The position numbers and the translations under genes are program-made. Under the pieces are notes generated by a model. It saw only the letters and a list, made by a program, of their open reading frames with translations, had not been told where the DNA came from and did not search any database. Positions 1 through 8,060 of a stretch of DNA of 55,861 bases are shown here, one piece after another (position 1 is the first letter of the stretch; each line of letters opens with the position of its first letter). Source of the stretch: Pseudomonadota bacterium. GTDB lineage: Bacteria > Pseudomonadota > Alphaproteobacteria > Rhizobiales > Xanthobacteraceae. The DNA is taken from contig JAFECJ010000029.1 in the NCBI GenBank assembly GCA_018242205.1, positions 1-55,861 on the forward strand. The letters run 5' to 3'.

Positions 1-275
1 CTTGAGCAATCGTCAGACATCATCGCGATGCTGGCGGGGTACGCCGTGGCGTGAAATGAGCGACTGGTCGTGCGTTGGTTCGCACGATCCGGCCACCTCA
101 CTCGGCCGCCGCGACAGGCTGGCTCCCCGGCAGGCGGCCCTCCCTATCTCGTTGGCGCAGATTTTGTCTTGTTCCATCGCATCTGTCATGCTCCTTCTGC
201 GCGAGCGAGGGGCGTGGGGGCGGCAAGGCGCGATCCTTGGTTGAGGCCAGGATCGTAACGAAACAGCGGGTCAAG
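1..275. other. Window edge, no gene recognised
   Basis: Short open frames exist on both strands but none has a recognisable protein family, a convincing ribosome binding site, or codon use better than its overlaps. I see nothing else here. It may hold the promoter of the PAN-domain gene that follows. Confidence 0.4.
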
Positions 276-845
276 ATGCGATTAAGCTGCGATCTTGCCG
301 GAATGATGAGGAAATCTGGGGGCTTCTGGGCAGTATTGATGACGCTGGTCCTCCTGCCGGGCCTCGCCCAGGCGCAGACCGGCTTCGACCGCCGCGGTGG
401 CGATTATCTCAAATTCGAAATCAACAGCGGCGATCCGGCGGTGTGCGCCGCACGCTGCGAGCGCGATTCCCGTTGTCGAGCCTGGAGTTTCTCGTATCCC
501 CGCACCGCCAATGCGCTGGCGACCTGCTGGCTCAAGAACAAGGTGCCACCGCGCAACCCGGATAATTGTTGCGTGTCCGGTGTGCGCGGCGCCGGCGTGA
601 TTGAGCCGCGGGTCGGCGAAACCGAATTCTCGATTGATCGTTTTGGCGGCGACTACCGCAATTTCGAACTGCCGCCGGATCCGACTGGCGCCGCCTGCGG
701 CAAGGCCTGCACCGAGGACAACAAATGCCGGGCCTGGACCTATGTACGGCCGGGTTATATCGCCGCGCCGGCGCGCTGCTTTCTCAAGGACAGGATCACG
801 CGGCCGCGGTCGAAGCCGTGCTGCATTTCCGGCGTGGTGCGGTAG
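276..845 (+). CDS. Secreted protein with two PAN/Apple-like domains
   Basis: A 189-residue protein with an N-terminal hydrophobic signal sequence (about residues 17-33, ending LAQAQ), so it is probably exported. The mature part is two tandem copies of a cysteine-rich unit, about residues 37-105 and 119-188. Each has the pattern FDRxGGDYxxFE..., C..C....CRAW, a CWLK/CFLK strand and a final CC(V/I)SGV. This matches the PAN_4 type of PAN/Apple domain, which binds protein or carbohydrate. The ligand is unknown. The start at 276 gives a usable signal peptide; in-frame ATGs at 303 and 306 are equally possible and give a shorter leader. The frame stays open upstream to 75, but that extension looks non-coding. 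It is convergent with lepB, with an 11-base gap. Confidence 0.8.
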   Translation: MRLSCDLAGMMRKSGGFWAVLMTLVLLPGLAQAQTGFDRRGGDYLKFEINSGDPAVCAARCERDSRCRAWSFSYPRTANALATCWLKNKVPPRNPDNCCVSGVRGAGVIEPRVGETEFSIDRFGGDYRNFELPPDPTGAACGKACTEDNKCRAWTYVRPGYIAAPARCFLKDRITRPRSKPCCISGVVR

Positions 846-856
846 GCCTCGGAGCT

Positions 857-1636
857 TTACTGCACGCCCGAGAAGAACCGCGACAGACGCAGGCCCTTGG
901 GCCAGGTCCACACCGGCTGGTCCTTCATGCCAAGATCCCACGAGCCGACGATGGCGTCGACGCGGCCGATGAGATCGGCAGTCGGCAACAGGCCGACGCC
1001 GCCGGCGCGCAACGGCACGCGCGAGTCGGCCGAGTTGTCGCGGTTGTCGCCCATGACGAAGACATGGCCGGCCGGCACCAGGGTGTCCGGCACATTGTCG
1101 AGCGGATCGTAGCCCGACAATTTGAAGATGACGTGCTTGCGGCCGCCGGGCAGCGTTTCGATGAAGCGCGCCGCCTTGGCCTGCGAGCCGTCTTCGTTCT
1201 CCGCCTGGCCGGTGCCCTCGGGCGTCTGTGTCGCCGCCTCGCCATTGATGAAGACGACGCCGTTCTCGAGCCGGATGTGATCGCCGGGCAGGCCGATGAC
1301 GCGCTTGACCCATACCTGCGATCGGTCGCCCGGCCAGCGGAACACGACGACGTCGCCGCGCTTCGGCAGCGCGCCGAACAGTCGTTCGCTCTGCGGCAGC
1401 GTGACGAAGGCCGGCAGCGATGCGGTCGAGTAGCCATAGGCGAACTTGGTCGCCAGCAACTCGTCGCCGATCAACAGGGTCGGTTCCATAGAGCCGGACG
1501 GCACGTAGAACGGTTCGGCGAGCGCGGTCTTGGCGATCGTCACCGCCAGCACGATCGAAACGATATCGACGACGCCCTTACCGATGCTGCGCAGGCGCGA
1601 CGGCGTTTTACTCACAGGTGCAGTCTCACTCGTCAT
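857..1636 (-). CDS. lepB: Signal peptidase I (LepB)
   Basis: A 259-residue S26-family signal peptidase that removes Sec and Tat signal peptides on the periplasmic side of the inner membrane. One N-terminal membrane segment (about residues 20-40) is followed by VPSGSMEPTLLIGD with the nucleophile Ser49. The general base lies in VKRVIGLPGD (Lys111), and the conserved box GHVFVMGDNRDNSADSR is present. Length and motif order fit the family. Many alphaproteobacteria carry lepB beside rnc and era. Neither is visible here, so this may be an extra or relocated copy. Confidence 0.95.
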   Translation of the reverse strand: MTSETAPVSKTPSRLRSIGKGVVDIVSIVLAVTIAKTALAEPFYVPSGSMEPTLLIGDELLATKFAYGYSTASLPAFVTLPQSERLFGALPKRGDVVVFRWPGDRSQVWVKRVIGLPGDHIRLENGVVFINGEAATQTPEGTGQAENEDGSQAKAARFIETLPGGRKHVIFKLSGYDPLDNVPDTLVPAGHVFVMGDNRDNSADSRVPLRAGGVGLLPTADLIGRVDAIVGSWDLGMKDQPVWTWPKGLRLSRFFSGVQ

Positions 1637-1680
1637 AGATCACATTCTTTCTTGGCGCAGGCTTTTTCGGGACCGTGCGC

Positions 1681-3102
1681 TTAGGCCGTGCCACCCACCG
1701 TAATCTTGTCCATACGCAAACTCGGCTGCCCGACGCCGACCGGCACGCCCTGGCCATTCTTGCCGCAGGTGCCAATGCCTGGGTCGAGTGCGAAGTCATT
1801 GCCGATCATCGTAATGCGATGCAGGTCGGTTGGGCCGTTGCCGATCAGCATGGCGCCCTTCACAGGCGCGGTGATCTTGCCGTTCTCGATTCTGTAGGCC
1901 TCGGTGCACTGGAACACATATTTGCCGGAGGTGATGTCGACCTGGCCGCCGCCGAAGTTGACGGCATAGAGCCCGTTCTTCACCGAGGCGATGATCTCGG
2001 CCGGCTCGTGCGAGCCGGCGAGCATCGCCGTGTTGGTCATGCGCGGCATCGGCATATGAGCGTGGCTCTCGCGCCGGCCGTTGCCGGTCGGCTTCATGCC
2101 CATCAACCGCGCGTTCTGCCGGTCCTGCATGTAACCGACCAGGATGCCGTCCTCGATCAGCACGGTACGGTTGGTCGGCGTGCCTTCGTCGTCGATGGTC
2201 AGCGAGCCGCGGCGTTGCTGCACCGTGCCGTCGTCGATCACGGTGACGCCCTTGGCGGCGACCTGCTGGCCCATCAGGCCGGCAAAGGCGGACGTCTTCT
2301 TGCGGTTGAAATCGCCTTCGAGTCCGTGGCCGACCGCTTCGTGCAGCATCACGCCGGGCCAGCCGGCCCCGAGCACGACATCCATTTCGCCGGCGGGCGC
2401 CGCGACCGCGGTGAGATTGACCATCGCCTGCCGCACGGCCTCGTCGACGGCCATCTGCCACATCGACGGCTCGATGAAGCGCTCATAGCCCTCGCGGCCG
2501 CCGACGCCGTAGCTGCCGGTTTCCTGGCGGTCGCCGTCGCCGGCGACCACCGAGACGTTGAGGCGCACCAGCGGGCGGATGTCGCGATAGGTCTCGCCGT
2601 CGCCGCGCAGGATTTCGACGACCTGCCAGGTCGCGGCAATGCTCGCCGTCACCTGCCGCACGCGCGGATCCTTGGCGCGGGCATAAGCGTCAATGGTCTC
2701 GAGCAGCTTGACCTTGGTCTCGAAGGTCGGCGTGCCGAGGGGGTTCACGTCGTCATAGAGCTTGCGGTTGGTGCGGCCGGGGGCCTCGGCATAGGTGCCG
2801 CTGTAGCCGCCCTTGACCGCGCGCACGGCATCGGCGGCGCGGGCGAGCGCGCCTTCCGACAGGTCGGAGGCGTGGGCATAGCCGACCGCCTCGTCCTTCA
2901 CCGCGCGCAGGCCGAAGCCCTGGGTGGTGTCATAGGTCGCCTGCTTGAGGCGGCCGTTATCGAAGGCCAGCGCCTCGGTCTGCTTGTATTCGAGGAACAA
3001 TTCGCCGTCGTCGGCGCCTTCCAGGCCGCGGCCGACCAGTTCGCGCACCTTGGATTTATCGAGCCCGGCGCGGTCGATCAGTGAGGAAGCGGCTGGATCC
3101 AT
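1681..3102 (-). CDS. tldD: Metalloprotease TldD
   Basis: A 473-residue member of the TldD/PmbA family, close to the usual length of about 480. Family members act with PmbA (TldE) to degrade unfolded peptides and, in some hosts, to mature microcins and the antitoxin CcdA. The zinc motif HEAVGH is at residues 254-259 inside a longer conserved block reaching GLEGDF. The glycine-rich C-terminal region typical of TldD is present (residues about 395-473). I chose the ATG at 3102 (MDPAASS...) because it gives family length; the frame runs 49 codons further upstream to 3249, overlapping the operator of the next operon. No pmbA is in the window. Confidence 0.95.
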   Translation of the reverse strand: MDPAASSLIDRAGLDKSKVRELVGRGLEGADDGELFLEYKQTEALAFDNGRLKQATYDTTQGFGLRAVKDEAVGYAHASDLSEGALARAADAVRAVKGGYSGTYAEAPGRTNRKLYDDVNPLGTPTFETKVKLLETIDAYARAKDPRVRQVTASIAATWQVVEILRGDGETYRDIRPLVRLNVSVVAGDGDRQETGSYGVGGREGYERFIEPSMWQMAVDEAVRQAMVNLTAVAAPAGEMDVVLGAGWPGVMLHEAVGHGLEGDFNRKKTSAFAGLMGQQVAAKGVTVIDDGTVQQRRGSLTIDDEGTPTNRTVLIEDGILVGYMQDRQNARLMGMKPTGNGRRESHAHMPMPRMTNTAMLAGSHEPAEIIASVKNGLYAVNFGGGQVDITSGKYVFQCTEAYRIENGKITAPVKGAMLIGNGPTDLHRITMIGNDFALDPGIGTCGKNGQGVPVGVGQPSLRMDKITVGGTA

Positions 3103-3207
3103 GGCGGTATTGCTCCGGTGAGGCGGCGTTCCCTCATCAAATAGGGCCTCTGTGGCGATTTGGCGAGGACAGGGCGGCGATCGGCGGAAAACGCTGCCGG
3201 TACGACC

Positions 3208-3235
3208 TTGAAATTTGACTTTCGGGCTATAATAT
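3208..3235 (+). promoter_or_regulatory. Probable promoter of the arsR operon
   Basis: A perfect -10 hexamer TATAAT at 3228-3233 overlaps a second candidate, TAATAT, at 3230-3235. A -35-like TTGAAA lies at 3208-3213, 16 bases before TAATAT and 14 before TATAAT. Transcription would start within or just before the palindrome at 3237-3254, the usual arrangement for ArsR autorepression. Inferred from sequence only. Confidence 0.55.
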
Positions 3236-3236
3236 G

Positions 3237-3254
3237 CGCTTATGCGCATAAGCG
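3237..3254. promoter_or_regulatory. 18-bp perfect palindrome, candidate ArsR operator
   Basis: CGCTTATGCGCATAAGCG reads the same on both strands and lies just after the -10 element and 76 bases before the chosen arsR start. The A/T-flanked GCGC core and its position on the expected transcription start fit an ArsR/SmtB dimer site. A further half-like ATATGCGC lies immediately upstream, at 3232-3239. Confidence 0.6.
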
Positions 3255-3329
3255 ACTATGAGCAAAACCGAGGCCCGTGATGACCAAGGTCAAAGACACC
3301 AAGGTCAAAAGCAACCAAGGCTAAAGATC

Positions 3330-3623
3330 ATGAACACAACCACCATTCTGTCGGCGCTGGCTGAGCCGGTTCGGCTCGAAGCCTTGCGGCTGATCTGGGA
3401 CGGCAAAGAGCACTGCGTCTGCGAACTGATGAAGGCGCTCGGGGCCAGCCAGTCGCGCATGTCGCGCCATATGGCGACGATCAAGGCGGCCGGACTCGTC
3501 ACCGATCGCCGCGATGCGCAGTGGGTGCGCTATCGCCGTGCGGCCGATCTGCCGCGGGAAGTCGTCGCTCTGGTCGACGCCGCGCTGGCCTTGCCGGTCG
3601 AACAGGAAAGGCAAGTGGCATGA
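3330..3623 (+). CDS. arsR: ArsR/SmtB-family repressor with CxC metalloid motif
   Basis: A 97-residue winged-helix repressor. The recognition helix region reads ASQSRMSRHMATIKAAGLV, followed by the wing DRRDAQWVRYR. At residues 29-31 it has CVC within HCVCEL, aligned with the arsenite-binding CVCDLC of E. coli ArsR; the third cysteine of that motif is Met here. Two cysteines suffice in several ArsR proteins, so binding of trivalent arsenic or a related metalloid is likely but not proved. The ATG at 3330 starts the domain cleanly; an in-frame ATG at 3258 would add a low-complexity, Lys/Gln-rich extension. It overlaps the permease start by ATGA, so the two are translationally coupled. Confidence 0.88.
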   Translation: MNTTTILSALAEPVRLEALRLIWDGKEHCVCELMKALGASQSRMSRHMATIKAAGLVTDRRDAQWVRYRRAADLPREVVALVDAALALPVEQERQVA

Positions 3624-4705
3624 GCACCACCACCGTCTCCTGCTGCAAAGGCAACCCGCCGCCGGTTGCGCCCCGCACCAGCGAACCCTCGACCGTGAAA
3701 TGGCTGGCGGCGACCGCGGCCGCGCTCGTTCTGTGGGGCTTGGCTTACAGCCAGTTGATTCCATTCTCGGACTGGATCGTCGCGCAATTGCCGATCGATC
3801 GCGCCAGTCATCTCGGCGATGCCGTCAGCTTCTTTGCCTACGACACGCCGAAGGTTCTGATGCTGCTGACGCTCGTGGTCTTCGCGATGGGTCTGGTGCG
3901 CAGCTTCTTCTCGCCGGAAAAGACGCGGGCGATGCTGGCCGGCAAGCATGAAGGCGTCGGCAATGTGCTGTCCGCCATGCTCGGCATCCTGACGCCGTTC
4001 TGCTCGTGCTCGGCGGTGCCACTGTTCATCGGCTTTGTCAGCGCCGGCATTCCGCTCGGCGTCACCTTCTCGTTCCTGATCGCCGCGCCGATGGTCAACG
4101 AAGTCGCGCTCGGCCTGCTGTTCGCGCTGGTCGGCTGGAAAGTCGCGCTCACTTATCTCGCTTTCGGTCTTGGCGTCGCCATCGTCGCCGGCTGGGTGAT
4201 CGGTCGCTTGCATCTCGAACATTGGCTCGAGGAATGGGTGCGCAATCTGCGCGCCAGCGCCGCCGACCTGCCACCCGAACAAATTACGGTCGTCGACCGC
4301 ATCAAGGCCGGGCTCGAGGCCGTCAACGATATCGTCGGCAAGGTCTGGATCTGGATCATCGCCGGCATTGCCGTCGGCGCCTTCATCCACGGCTATGTGC
4401 CGTCGAGCCTGCTCGCCGAGATCATGGGGCGTGGTGCCTGGTGGTCGGTGCCGGCGGCGGTGCTGCTCGGCATTCCCATGTATTCGAATGCCGCCGGCAT
4501 CATCCCGGTCGTGCAGGCGCTGCTCGCCAAAGGCGCGGCGCTCGGCACCGTGCTCGCCTTCATGATGTCGGTGATCGCGTTGTCGCTGCCGGAGATGATC
4601 ATTCTGCGCAAGGTGCTGTCGGTCAAATTGATCGCCGTGTTCATCGGCGTCGTCGGCACCGGCATTCTGGCGGTCGGCTTCTTGTTCAACGCGCTGTACC
4701 AATAA
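3620..4705 (+). CDS. arsP: ArsP-like permease (PF03773, formerly UPF0718/DUF318)
   Basis: A 361-residue polytopic inner-membrane protein of the ArsP_1 permease family, with about eight to ten hydrophobic segments. The family signature TPFCSCSAVPLF (Cys128, Cys130) is followed by a long conserved helix pair ending APMVNEVAL. A second repeat-like half has GIPMYSNAAGIIPV. Characterised ArsP proteins export trivalent organoarsenicals; other family members have unknown substrates. The N-terminus carries an extra CC pair (residues 8-9). Start at 3620 overlaps the arsR stop, and a CxxC redox protein follows 12 bases after the stop, so the three genes form one operon. The specific symbol is an inference from context. 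Confidence 0.85.
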   Translation: MSTTTVSCCKGNPPPVAPRTSEPSTVKWLAATAAALVLWGLAYSQLIPFSDWIVAQLPIDRASHLGDAVSFFAYDTPKVLMLLTLVVFAMGLVRSFFSPEKTRAMLAGKHEGVGNVLSAMLGILTPFCSCSAVPLFIGFVSAGIPLGVTFSFLIAAPMVNEVALGLLFALVGWKVALTYLAFGLGVAIVAGWVIGRLHLEHWLEEWVRNLRASAADLPPEQITVVDRIKAGLEAVNDIVGKVWIWIIAGIAVGAFIHGYVPSSLLAEIMGRGAWWSVPAAVLLGIPMYSNAAGIIPVVQALLAKGAALGTVLAFMMSVIALSLPEMIILRKVLSVKLIAVFIGVVGTGILAVGFLFNALYQ

Positions 4706-4717
4706 GCGGAGAGCGTT

Positions 4718-4954
4718 ATGAAAGACGTCAAAGTCCTCGGTCCCGGCTGCAAGCGCTGCGTCGCCACCGCCGAGATGGTGCAATCGCAAGCCGACAAGCT
4801 CGGCGTACCGGTCGCCATCGAAAAGGTCACCGACTACGCGGCGATTGCCGGCTACGGCATCGCCTCGACGCCGGGCATCGTCATCGACGGCAAGGTCGTC
4901 CATGCCGGCGGCTTGCCGAAGCCGGAAGACGTGGCGCGCTGGCTGGCGGCCTGA
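4718..4954 (+). CDS. Small thioredoxin-like redox-active disulfide protein
   Basis: A 78-residue cytosolic thioredoxin-fold protein of the 'redox-active disulfide protein 2' (TM0996/MM2) family. The active site is PGCKRC with Cys11 and Cys14; the cis-proline region STPGIVIDGKVV is present. These proteins commonly sit next to ArsP-type permeases. A role in reducing the metalloid substrate or the repressor's cysteines is plausible but inferred. The ribosome site GCGGAGAGC precedes the ATG. Third gene of the arsR operon; it ends 6 bases from the convergent gene. Confidence 0.88.
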   Translation: MKDVKVLGPGCKRCVATAEMVQSQADKLGVPVAIEKVTDYAAIAGYGIASTPGIVIDGKVVHAGGLPKPEDVARWLAA

Positions 4955-4960
4955 GCGACC

Positions 4961-5638
4961 TTACACCGTGCGTGTCGCCGTCCAGATGAAGTGCTTGGCG
5001 CCGCCATGTGGGCCATTGGCGCGCAAGGGGAATTCCTTGACTGCGAAACCGGCCTTCTTCAGCCGCGCGGTGAATTTGGCATCGGGCGTGGACGACCATA
5101 CCGCCAGCACGCCGCCTTTGCGCAAGGCCCGATGCGCGGCGGCGAGGCCTGCCGTCTCATACAGCGCGTCATTGGCGCTGCGGGTCAGCCCGTCCGGGCC
5201 GTTGTCGACGTCGAGCAGGATGGCGTCAAAGGCCGACTTCTTGCCGCGGATCAGTTCGCCGACATCGATCTCGTGAACGGCGACGCGCGGATCGTCCAGG
5301 CTGCCGTCGATAATATGCGCCAGCGGCCCGCGTGCCCATTTGACAACCGCCGGGACCAGTTCGGCGACGAGGATCTCGGCCTTGTCGCCGAGCACCTGCA
5401 ATGTCGCCTGCAACGTATAGCCCATGCCGAGGCCGCCAATCAGCACGCGCGGCTTCTCGCGCGTCTTGATGCTGTCGCAGCCGAAGGTCGCCAGCGCCTT
5501 CTCCGTGACACTCAGGTAGCTGCTCATCAGCTCCTGCTTGTCGAGCATGATGACGAATTCCTTGCCGCGCTGCTTCAGCCGCAGTTCTTTGCGGCCGCCG
5601 GGAACCGGGGCGGTATCGAGCACTTTCCAGGGCAGCAC
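4961..5638 (-). CDS. Spermidine-synthase-like SAM-fold protein
   Basis: A 225-residue Rossmann-fold protein related to spermidine synthase and to SAM methyltransferases. The nucleotide loop is VLIGGLGMGYTLQATL, and ILLDVDNGPDGL matches the catalytic Asp strand of polyamine synthases. It is shorter than SpeE (about 280 residues) and lacks a full N-terminal beta-stranded domain, so true aminopropyl transfer is uncertain. It starts with GTG (CACGTG context). Downstream, on its other side, a terminator for the next minus-strand gene lies in the 77-base gap, so it is probably transcribed on its own. Confidence 0.75.
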   Translation of the reverse strand: MLPWKVLDTAPVPGGRKELRLKQRGKEFVIMLDKQELMSSYLSVTEKALATFGCDSIKTREKPRVLIGGLGMGYTLQATLQVLGDKAEILVAELVPAVVKWARGPLAHIIDGSLDDPRVAVHEIDVGELIRGKKSAFDAILLDVDNGPDGLTRSANDALYETAGLAAAHRALRKGGVLAVWSSTPDAKFTARLKKAGFAVKEFPLRANGPHGGAKHFIWTATRTV

Positions 5639-5658
5639 GTGTTCGTCTCTCGCTTAAC

Positions 5659-5690
5659 AAAAAAGCATCCGCGCTTATGGCGCGGATGCT
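5659..5690 (-). terminator. Rho-independent terminator after the OYE gene
   Basis: On the minus strand, a perfect stem of at least 10 bp (arms 5680-5689 and 5665-5674, five-base loop) is followed by six T residues (complement of A5659-5664). It lies 26 bases after the stop codon of the alkene reductase gene and ends the 9.6-5.7 kb minus-strand cluster. Confidence 0.9.
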
Positions 5691-5715
5691 CTTGGTTGAC
5701 CAGTCTGACGTGAGG

Positions 5716-6801
5716 TTAGGCCGGCTGTTTGGCCAGAACCGGATAGTCGGTGTAGCCCTTCGGCCCCGGCGTATAGAAAGTGTTGGCGTCCGGCGCGTTC
5801 AGCGCCGCCTCTGCCTTCCAGCGCGCGATCAGATCCGGATTGGCGAGGATCGGACGGCCAACCGCGATCAGGTTCGCCTTGCCGGCGGCGAGATCGGCTT
5901 CGGCGCGCTTCATGTCATAGCCACCCGACAGGATCAGCGTGCGCTTGAACTTGTCGCGGAACGTCGCCTTGATCGAGGCCGGTACTTCCGGCGCGCCTTG
6001 CGGCGAGTGATCGACCAGGTGGACGTAAACGAGGCCGACTTCATTGAGCTTGCCGGCGAGATAGGTGTAGTCGGCCTCCATCTCCGGATAGAGCGGCATG
6101 TCGTTGAAGACGCCATAGGGCGACAGGCGGATACCGACCTTGTCCTTGCCGATCGCGGCAGCGGTGGCTTCCGCGACTTCGATGACGAAGCGCGCGCGGT
6201 TCTCGATCGAGCCGCCGTATTTGTCGGTGCGGATGTTCGAGTTCGGACGAATAAACTGTTCGAGCAGATAGCCATTGGCGGCGTGCAGCTCGACGCCATC
6301 GAAACCGGCGGCGATCGCGTTCTTCGCCGCGGTGACGTATTCGTCACGTGCGATCTTGAGATCGGCTTCGGTCATCGCGGCCGGCACCGGATGATCCTTC
6401 ATGCCATCGGCGAAGGTGAAAACCTGTCCCGCCGCGGCGACAGCCGACGGTGCGACCACCTTGGCGCTAGCCGGGAGGTTCAGCGGGTGACCGATGCGGC
6501 CGGTGTGCATCAACTGGACGAAAATCTTGGCGCCTTTGGCATGCACGGCGCTGGTGACCTTTTTCCAGCCCTCGACCTGCTCGGCCGAATAGATGCCCGG
6601 AATGTTCGGATAGCCGAGGCCGTTCGGCGACGGTGAGGTTCCCTCAGTGATGAGCAGTCCAAGGCTGGCGCGCTGCGCATAATATTCGGCCATCAGCTCG
6701 TTCGGGATGTTGCCGACAGCGCGGCTGCGCGTGAGCGGCGCCATGACGAGATGATTTTGCAGTGTTAGCGGCCCAAGCGTGGCCTTAGAGAGAAGCGACA
6801 T
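5716..6801 (-). CDS. Old Yellow Enzyme family alkene reductase (NemA-like)
   Basis: A 361-residue FMN-dependent ene-reductase that uses NAD(P)H to reduce activated double bonds or nitro compounds. The beta/alpha-barrel features are present: the start MAPLTRSRA, QLMHTGRIGHP, the substrate pair in VELHAANGYLLEQF (His-x-x-Asn type), and NIRTDKYGGSIENRARF. Start at 6801 has a GAGGA site; the frame remains open for 27 more codons upstream. It is the last gene of a minus-strand series and is followed by a strong terminator. The physiological substrate is unknown; the neighbouring CMD protein suggests oxidative or electrophile stress. Confidence 0.92.
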   Translation of the reverse strand: MSLLSKATLGPLTLQNHLVMAPLTRSRAVGNIPNELMAEYYAQRASLGLLITEGTSPSPNGLGYPNIPGIYSAEQVEGWKKVTSAVHAKGAKIFVQLMHTGRIGHPLNLPASAKVVAPSAVAAAGQVFTFADGMKDHPVPAAMTEADLKIARDEYVTAAKNAIAAGFDGVELHAANGYLLEQFIRPNSNIRTDKYGGSIENRARFVIEVAEATAAAIGKDKVGIRLSPYGVFNDMPLYPEMEADYTYLAGKLNEVGLVYVHLVDHSPQGAPEVPASIKATFRDKFKRTLILSGGYDMKRAEADLAAGKANLIAVGRPILANPDLIARWKAEAALNAPDANTFYTPGPKGYTDYPVLAKQPA

Positions 6802-6875
6802 GGCGTCCTCGAGCGGTTGATGATCCCCATTTCGAAGATGGTGCATGATGCGCGATCCGCAACGCGCGCAGCGTT

Positions 6876-6889
6876 CCGACAAAAGTCGG
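6876..6889. repeat. Short inverted repeat upstream of the OYE gene
   Basis: CCGAC-AAAA-GTCGG, a perfect 5-bp dyad with a four-base centre, lies 75 bases before the alkene reductase start, in the 116-base gap after the CMD gene. It could be an operator for a small dimeric repressor or a weak hairpin; no regulator gene is adjacent. Confidence 0.3.
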
Positions 6890-6917
6890 TTTCAAAGAAG
6901 TGCCTGACGCAGCGCGG

Positions 6918-7259
6918 TTATACCGGCTTGAGCTGCTCGTAGGCCTCGAGCGCGTGGGTGGCGTACATCACCGACGGCCCGGCACCCATGTAGATCGCCA
7001 TGCCGAGCGTCTCGATGACCTCCTCGCGCGTCGCACCCTGTTCGAGTGCCGCCTTGACGTGGAAGCCGATGCAGTCGTCACAGCGGATCGCCACCGAGAT
7101 GCCGAGCGCGATCAGTTCCTTTGTCTTGCTGTCGAGGGCCTGCGGCGCCAGCGCCGCCTGGGCCAACCCCGAAAACGCCTTCATCACATTGGGCGTATCG
7201 CCGCGCAACGTGCGCATCAGCGCTATGATCTCGTTGATATGGTCTGCCCATTGCGTCAT
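6918..7259 (-). CDS. Carboxymuconolactone decarboxylase (CMD)/AhpD-like protein
   Basis: A 113-residue all-helical protein of the CMD family. It has the AhpD-type redox motif RCDDCIGFH (Cys60, Cys63, His67), which in AhpD and relatives works in peroxide or alkylhydroperoxide reduction rather than decarboxylation. A clear GGAGGA site precedes the ATG. It is transcribed in the same direction as the OYE gene (116-base gap) and follows the FAH-family gene by 71 bases. Confidence 0.9.
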   Translation of the reverse strand: MTQWADHINEIIALMRTLRGDTPNVMKAFSGLAQAALAPQALDSKTKELIALGISVAIRCDDCIGFHVKAALEQGATREEVIETLGMAIYMGAGPSVMYATHALEAYEQLKPV

Positions 7260-7330
7260 CGGCCGGTCCTCCGTGCGATGGCGACCTTAGCCGCGTCACG
7301 GAGACGGCCGTTGATCGAGATCAAGGGCGC

Positions 7331-8038
7331 TCAGTCGCGCGTGAACGTGATCCGCACCTCGTCGACCGGATCGAGCGCATGCACGAACGCAGTATCGTCC
7401 GCCTCCAGCATCTGCGGCGGCGTGATTGAGCCGGTGATGATGATGTCGCCGGGCGACAATTGCTCGCCATAGGCGGCCAAGGTCGCCGCGACATGAGCGA
7501 CGATATCGACGACTTTGCCGGTCAGCGCTTCCGGGTCGGTCGTGGTGTTGATGAGCGCGCCGCGCCGCGTCACGCGCGAGGTCAGGCCCCCAATGTTGCC
7601 ACCGGCGCGCGCCGTCTCCCCAAGGACGACATGACGCTGGAAGATATCGCCCGCGAGAATGACGTCGAGATTGTCCGGCATCGACACCGGCTCCACGTCG
7701 ACGATTTCGATCGCGGGTATGATTTCCTTGATCGCTGTGCGCACGTCGTCGGCCGATGCGTTGGGTTGCGGTGTCGTCGCCATGCGCACGGCGATCTCCG
7801 GCTCGGCGGCGGGACGTACATAGCCCTTCAGCGACACGGTGCCGCCCGATTTGATCTGGGCGCTTTGCATCAGAAAACCGACGATCGGCGCGGCAAGGCC
7901 GAGCTTCTGCATCGCGGCCGGGGCGCCGAGGCCGACTTTCCAGCCCAGCGGCTTGTCGCCGGCGGCGATGCGCGCTCGCCGTTCGGCAAGTTGCAGCGGC
8001 ATGCCCTTCTTGATGAGCGGATGCTCCCAGGCGTTCAT
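7331..8038 (-). CDS. 2-keto-4-pentenoate hydratase / FAH-family protein
   Basis: A 235-residue member of the MhpD/fumarylacetoacetate hydrolase superfamily. Visible features are KPLGWKVGLG near residue 30, the metal-site segment RPAAEPEIAVRM, and DIIITGSITPP near the C-terminus. Family members hydrate 2-oxopent-4-enoate in meta-cleavage pathways or decarboxylate oxaloacetate-like acids; which applies here cannot be read from sequence. The ATG at 8038 has a GGGAG site. It starts 22 bases after the stop of the threonine-dehydratase-like gene, so the two are probably co-transcribed. Confidence 0.82.
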   Translation of the reverse strand: MNAWEHPLIKKGMPLQLAERRARIAAGDKPLGWKVGLGAPAAMQKLGLAAPIVGFLMQSAQIKSGGTVSLKGYVRPAAEPEIAVRMATTPQPNASADDVRTAIKEIIPAIEIVDVEPVSMPDNLDVILAGDIFQRHVVLGETARAGGNIGGLTSRVTRRGALINTTTDPEALTGKVVDIVAHVAATLAAYGEQLSPGDIIITGSITPPQMLEADDTAFVHALDPVDEVRITFTRD

Positions 8039-8060
8039 CGCAGCGTTCTCCCGTGAATTG

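Noticed and set aside
2..258. Open frames at the left edge
   Set aside because: Overlapping frames with Arg/Pro/Ser-rich composition, no family, no ribosome site.
282..1313. Long minus-strand frame across the PAN gene and lepB
   Set aside because: Arg/His/Ala-rich translation antisense to two well-supported genes; a product of high GC.
3530..4903. 457-codon minus-strand frame over the permease
   Set aside because: Translation is dominated by Asp, Arg, His and Gln, the usual shadow of a membrane-protein gene.
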